In this document: piece after piece, positions 9,032 to 15,581 of the stretch
How the letters are laid out: each line of letters opens with the position of its first letter
Position numbering within the stretch: the first letter of the stretch is position 1
Source of the DNA: Microtetraspora sp. NBRC 13810
GTDB taxonomy: Bacteria; Actinomycetota; Actinomycetes; Streptosporangiales; Streptosporangiaceae
NCBI RefSeq assembly: GCF_030268685.1
Contig: NZ_BSRQ01000017.1
Span: 124,001-188,000 of the forward strand
Length of the DNA stretch: 64,000 nt
Reading direction: 5' to 3'
The notes under the pieces: model-generated
What the model saw: the letters and a program-made list of their open reading frames with translations, nothing else
Told to the model about the DNA's origin: nothing
Database searches by the model: none
Position numbers and translations under genes: made by a program

Positions 9032-10657
9032 CTACGGGGTGCGGAGCCAGACGGCGGTGTCGGGCGGGAGGGTGTCGCCGGTGCCGGAAGTGGTGCCGAG
9101 GCTGGTGCCCGTGCCCGTGCCCGTGCCCGTGCCCGTGCCGGGGGCGTGGGCGTGGGTGGGGGCGGAGGTGGGGGGTGGGGTGCTGGAGAGGAGGAGGTCG
9201 GTGTGGGGCGGGAGGGGGATGGGGGTGGGGCCGCAGTTGAGGGCGCAGGTGAGGGGGCCGCGGGTGAAGAACAGGGCGCCTTCGGGGGAGTCCAGCCAGG
9301 TGATCTGGTCGGGCAGGGTGCCGCGCAGGGCACGGCGGGCGGCCAGGGCGCGGCGGTAGAAGGCCAGCGTGGAGGCGGGGTCGCGGTCCTGGCGGTCGGC
9401 GGTGATCCCGGCCCAGTCCGCGGGCTGCGGCAGCCAGGGCCGGGCGCCGTCGGGCGAGAACCCGTACGGCGGCGCGTCGCCCGACCACGGGAGCGGCACC
9501 CGGCACCCGTCACGCCCGGGAAGAGTGCCCTGGCTGCGCGCGAAGATGGGATCCTGTCTCGCCTCGGGAGGCAGATCCTTGACCTCGGGGAGGCCGAGTT
9601 CCTCCCCCTGGTAGAGATATGCCGACCCGGGAAGGGCCAGCATGGTCAGCAGGGCGGCGTTGGCACGGGCCAGGCCGGTGCCCGGGTCGGCCTCGCCGTA
9701 CCGGGTGCGGTGCCGTACGACGTCGTGGTTGGACAGCACCCAGGTGGGGGACGGGACGGTGCCGAGCGTGTCGTCGATCACCTTGCGGAAGGCGGTGGGG
9801 GACCAGGGGGCCTCCAGCCAGGCGAAGTTGAAGCTCTGGTGCAGCTCGTCGGGGCGCACGTAGCGGGCGAGGTCCTCGGCCGAGTCGGTCCACACCTCGC
9901 CCACCGCCATCCGCTCGTCGGGGTAGGAGTCGAGCACCTTGCGCCACTCCCGGTAGACCTCGTGCACCTCCGGTCGTCCCCAGATGGGGGATTCGGCCTT
10001 GAACGCCTGGTCCAGCGGCGGGGTGTCCGGCAGCCCCTCCTGCTTGTAGAGCCCCATCGCCACGTCGATGCGGAAGCCGTCCACGCCCCGGTCCAGCCAG
10101 AAGCGCAGCACGTCGAGGAACTCCGCGTGCACCTCGGGGGAGAACCAGTTGAAGTCCGGCTGTTCGGGGGCGAAGAGGTGCAGATACCACTGGCCGTCCG
10201 GCAGCCTGGTCCAGGCCGGGCCGCTGAAGGTGGACTGCCAGTTGTTGGGCGGCAGGTCGCCGCCGTCGCGGAAGACGTAACGCTCCCGCTCGGGGCCGCC
10301 GGGCGCGCCGGCCAGGGCCGCCTGGAACCACGGGTGCCGCGCCGAGCTGTGGTTGGGCACGATGTCGACGATCACTCGCAGGCCGTGCTCGTGCGCGTCC
10401 GCCACCAGGGCGTCGAAGTCGGCGAGGGTGCCGAAGAGCGGGTCGACGCCGCGGTAGTCCGCCACGTCGTATCCGCCGTCGGCCATGGGGGAGGGGTAGA
10501 AGGGGGTCAGCCAGATCGCGTCCACGCCGAGGCCGGCGAGGTAGGGCAGGCGGGACCGGATGCCGGGCAGGTCGCCGACGCCGTCCCCGGACGCGTCGGC
10601 GAAGCTGCGGACATAGATTTCGTAGACGACGGCGTCACGCCACCAGGGGATGTCCAT
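9032..10657 (-). CDS. GH13 alpha-glucosidase (oligo-1,6-glucosidase/trehalulose-type)
   Basis: A 541-aa GH13 enzyme that cleaves terminal alpha-glucosidic bonds. It starts IPWWRDAVVYEIYVRSFADASGDGVGDLPGI, with DIVPNHSS (region I), GFRIDVA with nucleophile D198, GEVW with acid/base E254, and NHD with D312. No signal peptide is seen, so it is probably cytoplasmic and acts on imported oligosaccharides. The C-terminal beta domain is unusual: it contains a Pro/Thr/His-rich stretch and a run of about six Gly-Thr pairs encoded by a hexanucleotide repeat (9105-9140). Convergent with the MFS gene; no LacI-type regulator is adjacent. Confidence 0.92.
   Translation of the reverse strand: MDIPWWRDAVVYEIYVRSFADASGDGVGDLPGIRSRLPYLAGLGVDAIWLTPFYPSPMADGGYDVADYRGVDPLFGTLADFDALVADAHEHGLRVIVDIVPNHSSARHPWFQAALAGAPGGPERERYVFRDGGDLPPNNWQSTFSGPAWTRLPDGQWYLHLFAPEQPDFNWFSPEVHAEFLDVLRFWLDRGVDGFRIDVAMGLYKQEGLPDTPPLDQAFKAESPIWGRPEVHEVYREWRKVLDSYPDERMAVGEVWTDSAEDLARYVRPDELHQSFNFAWLEAPWSPTAFRKVIDDTLGTVPSPTWVLSNHDVVRHRTRYGEADPGTGLARANAALLTMLALPGSAYLYQGEELGLPEVKDLPPEARQDPIFARSQGTLPGRDGCRVPLPWSGDAPPYGFSPDGARPWLPQPADWAGITADRQDRDPASTLAFYRRALAARRALRGTLPDQITWLDSPEGALFFTRGPLTCALNCGPTPIPLPPHTDLLLSSTPPPTSAPTHAHAPGTGTGTGTGTGTSLGTTSGTGDTLPPDTAVWLRTP
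9105..9140. repeat. Hexanucleotide tandem repeat in the GH13 gene
   Basis: Six units of gtgccc (the last ends in g instead of c) lie inside the coding region near the 3' end, encoding alternating Gly and Thr. Gain or loss of a 6-base unit keeps the reading frame and only changes linker length. Confidence 0.9.
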
Positions 10658-10703
10658 GCGTCTTGGGCTGCCCTGGGCGCCGCCGGATCATGCCTGACAG
10701 CGC

Positions 10704-11123
10704 TCAGGAGTCGGGAGCGTTGACCAGGCTGTGCGCGGCGTAGACGAGGTAGTCCCACAGCCGGGTGGCCAGCTCGGGCGGCAGCTCCAGGGACTCCACG
10801 CCGTCGTGCATGTGCCGCAGCCAGGCGTCACGCTCGGCGGAGCCGATCACGAAGGGGTGGTGCCGCATCCGCAGCCGGGGGTGGCCGCGCTGCTGGCTGT
10901 AGGCGCTGGGACCGCCCCAGTACTGGATGAGGAACATGCGGAGGCGGTCCTCGGCCCCGGCGAGGTCCTCCTCCGGATAGAGCGGCCGCAGCAGCGGATC
11001 CTGCGCGACTCCCTGGTAGAACCGGTGCACCAGACGCCGGAAGGTCTCCTCGCCTCCGACGGCGTCATAGAAGGACACCTGCTCCTGGATCTCCTCTTGC
11101 CCGGCGCTCCCTGACATACCCAT
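10704..11123 (-). CDS. Group II truncated haemoglobin (GlbO-like)
   Basis: A 139-aa globin-fold protein. [34 protein letters not shown] and [32 protein letters not shown] place the B10 Tyr and the proximal His in RMRHHPF. The Trp of DAWLRHM is the conserved G8 Trp of group II. Such globins bind O2 or NO and are linked to oxidative and nitrosative stress. The start could be ATG 11123 or ATG 11117; neither has a clear ribosome binding site. It lies just downstream of the MscS gene on the same strand. Confidence 0.93.
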   Translation of the reverse strand: MGMSGSAGQEEIQEQVSFYDAVGGEETFRRLVHRFYQGVAQDPLLRPLYPEEDLAGAEDRLRMFLIQYWGGPSAYSQQRGHPRLRMRHHPFVIGSAERDAWLRHMHDGVESLELPPELATRLWDYLVYAAHSLVNAPDS

Positions 11124-11160
11124 CAGCCTAAGTCACCCCGCGGGCCGGTCACGCCGCGGA

Positions 11161-12150
11161 TCACCCGCTGGCCGCGATGTGGATGGACTCCCGGTCCAGC
11201 GCGCTCTTGAGCCGCAGCCGCAGCTCGCGGGCGACCTCGGCCTGACCGGCGGGGATGGTCTTCACCGCGACCCGGAAGATGATCGCCGTGTCGGAGATCT
11301 GCTCCAGGCCGAAGACCTGCGGCTCCTCGACGATCACCTTGCCGTGGTAGTCGGGGTCCTCCCACAGCTCGTCGGCGACCTTCTTGAGCAGCTCGCGTAC
11401 GGCGGGCACGTCGGCGTCGTAGTCGACCGGCACGTCGATCGAGGCCCGGGACCAGCCCTGGGACTCGTTGCCGATCCGGGTGATGGTGCCGTTGCGCACG
11501 TACCACACCCGGCCGTCGGCGTCGCGCAACCGGGTGACGCGCAGGGTGACGGCCTCGACGGTGCCGACCGCGGCTCCGGCGTCGATCACGTCACCCACCC
11601 CGTACTGGTCCTCCAGCAGCATGAACATGCCGGCGATGAAGTCCTTGACCAGCTCCTGGGCGCCGAAGCCGATGGCGACGCCGAGGATGCCGACGCTGGT
11701 GAGCAGCGGGGTGATCGGGATGCCGAGGCGGTCGAGGACGGTCAGGGCCGCCGTGCCGAGGACGATGATCGAGGCCACGTGCTTGAGCACCGACCCCATC
11801 GTCTCGGCGCGCTGCTTGCGCCGCTCGGTGAGGAGCAGGTCCACCCCTTCGAGGCGGCGCTTGCGCAGGGGCAGGGTGGTCTCGGCGGCGCGGTTCACGA
11901 TCCGGCTGATGAGCCGGTGGCCGATGCCGCGCAGCAGGAAGGCGAGGGCCAGGATGACGATGAGGTCCGTCAGCCCGGCGATCAACGGCACCCAGGCGTC
12001 GAGGCTGCCGGGGAAGAGGCCGTTGAGCAGCGGGCACACGAAGCCCTGGTCGTTCTCACAGGTGGTCGCCAGGTGGCTGAGCATCGCGCTGCCGTCGGGG
12101 ATGCCGGGTGGCGGGGTGGGTGACGGCGAGGGTGAAGCGAGCGGAAACAC
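11161..12150 (-). CDS. MscS-family mechanosensitive ion channel
   Basis: A 329-aa small-conductance mechanosensitive channel. About three membrane helices begin near LIAGLTDLIVILALAFLLRG. The pore helix region GVAIGFGAQELVKDFIAGMFMLLEDQYGVGD is the MscS signature, followed by the beta domain (GTVEAVTLRVTRLRDADGRVWYVRNG) and the C-terminal alpha/beta domain. It would open on membrane tension to release solutes after hypo-osmotic shock. GTG 12150 was chosen because gggag lies nine bases upstream. The globin gene follows 37 bp after its stop, possibly co-transcribed. Confidence 0.92.
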   Translation of the reverse strand: MFPLASPSPSPTPPPGIPDGSAMLSHLATTCENDQGFVCPLLNGLFPGSLDAWVPLIAGLTDLIVILALAFLLRGIGHRLISRIVNRAAETTLPLRKRRLEGVDLLLTERRKQRAETMGSVLKHVASIIVLGTAALTVLDRLGIPITPLLTSVGILGVAIGFGAQELVKDFIAGMFMLLEDQYGVGDVIDAGAAVGTVEAVTLRVTRLRDADGRVWYVRNGTITRIGNESQGWSRASIDVPVDYDADVPAVRELLKKVADELWEDPDYHGKVIVEEPQVFGLEQISDTAIIFRVAVKTIPAGQAEVARELRLRLKSALDRESIHIAASG

Positions 12151-12593
12151 GTGGCGGATCTCCCCGGATCGGTTCGGTCGGCAGCGGAAGTCGTGAACCT
12201 CTCCATATTGCCGACCGAACCGGCCGCCGTCACATTACGCCGGGGAAGACGGGGTGGCCCGGTCCGGGGCCGCGGGGGGCGGACCGGACACTCCCAGTGA
12301 CGACCTGCCCGGCGCGGGACACACACCCGGAAGCGTGTCCCGTGCCGTTCCTGGAAGGGCGTGAACCCCTCCGATCGCCCTCCGGTGGTTGCGGAGGGAG
12401 TCTGTGGCGCGGCGGGCGGTCGTGCCGCGGGTGCGGCGCGGGTACGAGGGGGCGCGGAGCCGGCCGGGCGACCAGCGTCCCCGGGCCGCGAACGGCTCTC
12501 GGACGCTCCGCACCGGTCACCCTGCCGGCTCCCGGCGCCGGGGTGGGGACGGCGGTGACAGCGGCGCCCGCGCGACGCCGGTCACCGCCACGG
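12151..12593. other. Intergenic stretch without a recognised gene
   Basis: It contains the leader of the MscS gene and short high-GC open frames without ribosome binding sites. Two small hairpins can be drawn: cgggacac pairing with gtgtcccg at 12315-12342, and ccctccg with cggaggg near 12380-12397. No RNA gene or conserved protein was seen. Confidence 0.4.
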
Positions 12594-12878
12594 TCAGTCC
12601 CCCACCGCGGCGAGCACTCTCGCGACCTTGGTCGCGGCACCGGCCGGGTCGTCCACCGAGTGCATGCGTTCGCCCCACGACCACCAGTAGTACCAATCGC
12701 GGTGATCGGGGACCGGGACCTGCCGGCATGTGACGTTCTCTGCCAGACTGGTCGCGTTGGGATTGATCACGCGGACGAACGCGCGACCCGACTGGGTGCG
12801 CACCACCCGGGCGAGCAACCCGTGAGCGTCAAGCTCCGACACCAAGCGCTCAAGGTGTCCGGAGTCGTCCTCCCCCAC
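12594..12878 (-). CDS. Small conserved-looking protein divergent from the XRE-TPR regulator
   Basis: A 94-aa soluble protein without a named domain. It starts MGEDDSGHLERLVSELDAHGLLARVV, has FVRVINPNATSLAENVTC in the middle and a striking YYWWSWGERM near the end. The middle and WWSWGER parts look like a compact fold with an aromatic patch; proteins with this pattern are often encoded beside HTH regulators in actinomycetes (recollection, not checked). GTG 12878 is chosen because two ggagg boxes precede it. The longer frame starting at 13028 is rejected because its ATG lies inside the 23-bp palindrome and its extra N-terminus is low-complexity. Confidence 0.65.
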   Translation of the reverse strand: MGEDDSGHLERLVSELDAHGLLARVVRTQSGRAFVRVINPNATSLAENVTCRQVPVPDHRDWYYWWSWGERMHSVDDPAGAATKVARVLAAVGD

Positions 12879-13224
12879 TTTGCCTCCACCTCCTGGTTCA
12901 GCTTCGTGGCGCCGTAACGGCCGAAAGTCCTTCCCGTGACCTGCGGCCGTTCCGGTTGGCCCAAGATGACTCACAGTCTGGCTGTGGTCAAACGCGTACT
13001 TCACCACTGCGGGTAGCCGTTCTTTCAACCGGGTTGAAAGAAACAGTCCGGCGGTGGACGATCCTTAGCCGGAAGCCTTATCGCGGTATTTTCAAGTCTT
13101 CCCAGTTGGTTCATCATTCTCATAGGCGCAGTGCGACTCATGGACTACGCTGTGTCAGCAAGGTCAGAGATCCGGTCGGTTGAAGACGGCCAGTTGGTCG
13201 AGCTGGCAATGGAGAGGGGCCGGG
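12879..13224. promoter_or_regulatory. Divergent control region between the 94-aa gene and the XRE-TPR regulator
   Basis: About 345 bp with no gene of its own. It is lower in GC than its surroundings, especially at 13040-13140, and contains the perfect palindrome at 13020-13042. Both flanking genes are transcribed away from it, so it should hold two promoters; I could not fix the -35/-10 boxes with confidence. Confidence 0.6.
13020..13042. promoter_or_regulatory. Perfect 23-bp palindrome, candidate operator of the XRE-TPR regulator
   Basis: Left arm ttctttcaacc (13020-13030), a single central g, and an exactly complementary right arm (13032-13042). It lies about 140 bp upstream of the 94-aa gene and 180 bp upstream of the regulator gene. 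Its length, symmetry and AT-rich outer arms suit binding by a dimeric HTH protein. It is too short-looped to be a terminator. Confidence 0.7.
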
Positions 13225-14835
13225 ATGTCCGGCAGGCAGCACAGGGAAACCGAGCTGGCGCGGCAGATAAGGGCCAAAGGCCTCGCCGTGGGGCGCGGTA
13301 CCGCTCAGATCGCGGAGGAGATTCACGACACGTGCAGCCCGCAATTCGGTACAACTCGGATCAAAAGCCATCGGCTGGCCCATGGCATCGCACTCGCCGA
13401 CGTGATCGAGCAGGTGCGCGCCCTCTTCGACCGGGACGGCAAGCCCGTCCCCGGCATCGGTGAGACGCTGCTCTCGGCCTACGAGAGCGGGCTGAAGCGT
13501 CCCGGCCCGGAATACCTGCACTATCTGTGCTCGGTCTACCGGGTGGAGCCGGTCGCGCTGGGCTACGAGGGGCCGTGCATCTGCGGCAACCCGCACCGGA
13601 CCCTGGCGGCGGCCCGCGGCGAGTTCCGGGAGGAGCGGCCGAGCATCACGCACGGCGCGCACCTGGTCGTGCAGCACCCCTTCGCCCCCGGCCCGCCCCA
13701 CGTCAGCGCGCACGACGAAGACGAAAACGTGCTGCGCACGTCGCTCCTGAAGATCCTCCAGGGCCAGGACGTCACGCTGAACGGGCCGCTGCTCGGCGCG
13801 GTCGAGAACATCCGCAGGCGGATGGACGAGACCTTCGTCAGCGCCACCGTCTCGCCCGCCATGCTCGACCAGTGGGAGGAGGCGACCCGCGGCTTCGGGC
13901 GTCAGTACCTGAACACGCCGCCGCTGCGGCTGCTCTGCGACGTCCTGCTGGAGTTCAGCGCGGTGCGCAAGGCGCTGGAGCGCCGGCAGCCCATCGACCT
14001 CCAGGAGCGGCTGTGCCGGATGGCCGCCCAGCTCGCCGGTCTCGGCGGCATGATCATGATCAACCTCGGCGACCACCGCCTGGCCAGGTCGTTCTTCAGG
14101 ACCGGCAGGACCGCCGCCGACGAGACCGGCGACCGCGCGCTGCGCGCCTGGGTCACCGCCAGGGAGGCGCTGGTCCCGCTCTATCTGGGCGACCCCCGCG
14201 AGGCGCTCAACCTCGCCAAGAAGAGCCGCGACCTGGCCGGCCAGACGCCCTGCCCGGCGCAGGCCATGGCGCCCGTCGTGGAGGCCAGGGCACTCGCCAT
14301 GCTCTCGACCAGCGGCCGCAAGGACACCATCGAGCAGGCGAAACGGGCCCTGGCCAGAGCCCGTCAGGCGTTCCAGATGATGCCCCCCAACGACAAGGAA
14401 GACTCGACGTTCGGATACACCGAGCGCCAGCTCTACTTCCACCAGGGCGACGCGCTGGTCAAGCTGGGCCAGGCGCTGGAGGCGGACATCGCGCTGACGC
14501 AGGCCCTCAACCGGTACCAGCCCTCCGAGTGGCTGGATCCGATGCTGATCAGATTCGATCAGGCCAAGTGCAAGCTGCTGGAGGGCGACGTCGACGAGGC
14601 CATCACCATCGGGGTCGGCCTCCTCCGGACCCTCGAACAGCACTACCGCGCCGACATCGTGATGCGGCGCGCGAACGAGTTGGGCCGGTCGGTGGCGGAG
14701 AAGGACCCCACACATCCGCTGCTCGGCCTGTACAACGAACTCCTGAAGAACCCCATCGCCTCGTCCCCGGCCCGATCACCTGAACCCGGTCACCAGACCG
14801 ACGGCCAGTCGATGGCGACGTACCGAGAAGGGTGA
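13225..14835 (+). CDS. XRE-type HTH regulator with TPR-like C-terminal domain (RRNPP-like architecture)
   Basis: A 536-aa cytoplasmic regulator. Residues about 8-35 form a conserved-looking lead-in (LARQIRAKGLAVGRGTAQIAEEI). Residues about 45-112 (SHRLAHGIALADVIEQV, then LLSAYESGLKRPGPEYLHYLCSVYRVEP) are an XRE helix-turn-helix with a 15-20 residue insertion before the recognition part. The rest is helical repeats with TPR-like spacing (GDHRLARSFFRTGRTAADE, GDPREALNLAKKSRDLA, and others). HTH plus TPR is the plan of RRNPP peptide-binding regulators of Firmicutes; equivalent function here is inference. ATG 13225 has gagaggggc upstream. The GNAT gene follows after 3 bp. Confidence 0.75.
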   Translation: MSGRQHRETELARQIRAKGLAVGRGTAQIAEEIHDTCSPQFGTTRIKSHRLAHGIALADVIEQVRALFDRDGKPVPGIGETLLSAYESGLKRPGPEYLHYLCSVYRVEPVALGYEGPCICGNPHRTLAAARGEFREERPSITHGAHLVVQHPFAPGPPHVSAHDEDENVLRTSLLKILQGQDVTLNGPLLGAVENIRRRMDETFVSATVSPAMLDQWEEATRGFGRQYLNTPPLRLLCDVLLEFSAVRKALERRQPIDLQERLCRMAAQLAGLGGMIMINLGDHRLARSFFRTGRTAADETGDRALRAWVTAREALVPLYLGDPREALNLAKKSRDLAGQTPCPAQAMAPVVEARALAMLSTSGRKDTIEQAKRALARARQAFQMMPPNDKEDSTFGYTERQLYFHQGDALVKLGQALEADIALTQALNRYQPSEWLDPMLIRFDQAKCKLLEGDVDEAITIGVGLLRTLEQHYRADIVMRRANELGRSVAEKDPTHPLLGLYNELLKNPIASSPARSPEPGHQTDGQSMATYREG

Positions 14836-14838
14836 TGG

Positions 14839-15357
14839 ATGACCCTGAAGATCAGGCGGTATCGCTGGTCCGACCTGGAGGCGGTGAGCGCCCTCCACCG
14901 GATCTGTCTGGCCCAGGTGGGGCTGGCGTCCGGAGACGGGGTCTACTACGACCACGACTTTCCGCGCATCCAGGAGGTCTACCTGGCCAACCGTGGTGAG
15001 TTCCTGGTCGGCGAGGTGATCGAGTCGCACGGGCCGCGCATCGTCGCCATGGGCGGGCTGCGCAGGATCGACGACGTCACCGCCGAGATGTGCCGGCTCC
15101 GCGTCCATCCCGAGTTCCAGCGGCGTGGCTACGGCGAGGAGATCATGGTGGTGCTGGAGGCGAGGGCGGTAGCGCTCGGCTATCGCCTCGCCCGCGGCGA
15201 CACCACGCTCAACCAGCACGCCGCGATCGCGCTCTACCAGAAGTACGGCTGGCGCGAGCTTTCCCGGCGCGAGGTAGGTGGACTTGTGGTCATTTATGGT
15301 GAAAAGCACCTTGTGACCGATTCTGTCCATCAGTTGGCCACGCCCGGTGCCACCTGA
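14839..15357 (+). CDS. GNAT-family N-acetyltransferase
   Basis: A 172-aa acetyltransferase of the GCN5-related fold. It starts MTLKIRRYRWSDLEAVSALHRICLAQVG. The acetyl-CoA-binding motif A is RLRVHPEFQRRGYGEEIMVVLEARA (Q/RxxGxG), followed by HAAIALYQKYGW (motif B), typical of amino-group acetylation. The substrate is unknown. ATG 14839 follows the XRE-TPR stop by three bases, so the two are co-translated. The pairing with a regulator and a Lys-rich short peptide ORF downstream suggests that a peptide or small amine could be the substrate; this is inference. Confidence 0.85.
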   Translation: MTLKIRRYRWSDLEAVSALHRICLAQVGLASGDGVYYDHDFPRIQEVYLANRGEFLVGEVIESHGPRIVAMGGLRRIDDVTAEMCRLRVHPEFQRRGYGEEIMVVLEARAVALGYRLARGDTTLNQHAAIALYQKYGWRELSRREVGGLVVIYGEKHLVTDSVHQLATPGAT

Positions 15358-15506
15358 GCTCCGCGGTCACGTTTTTCCGGCCTTGGCTGTAGTCGTGTAG
15401 GAAATTCTAATTGTCCTTATCGATACAGATATTGCGCTTCAGCTCCCTTGTGCTGTTTCGTCCGCTCCCCAATAATTTGAACCTTTGACTGTATTGGAGG
15501 GGAGCC

Positions 15507-15581
15507 ATGAAGAAGATCATCGTGTGCAAGCACACACTCGCCAAGCTCACCGGTAGTTCCAGCGTCATCCACAAGGGGTGA
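15507..15581 (+). CDS. 24-aa peptide ORF, candidate signalling or precursor peptide
   Basis: It starts MKKIIVCKHTLAKLTGSSS and ends VIHKG. Evidence that it is translated: a strong ribosome binding site (ggagggga, 3-4 bases before the ATG); an AT-rich, promoter-like gap upstream; and TGATG overlap with the TPR gene, which implies translational coupling. It has four lysines, one cysteine, two histidines and no signal peptide. It could be a ribosomally made precursor peptide, a peptide ligand for the HTH-TPR or TPR proteins beside it, or only a leader that sets translation of the next gene. Confidence 0.55.
   Translation: MKKIIVCKHTLAKLTGSSSVIHKG

Noticed and set aside
12879-13028. N-terminal extension of the 94-aa protein (frame open to 13028)
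   Set aside because: Its ATG lies inside the 23-bp palindrome, has no ribosome binding site, and the extra 50 residues look non-coding; GTG 12878 has two ggagg boxes.
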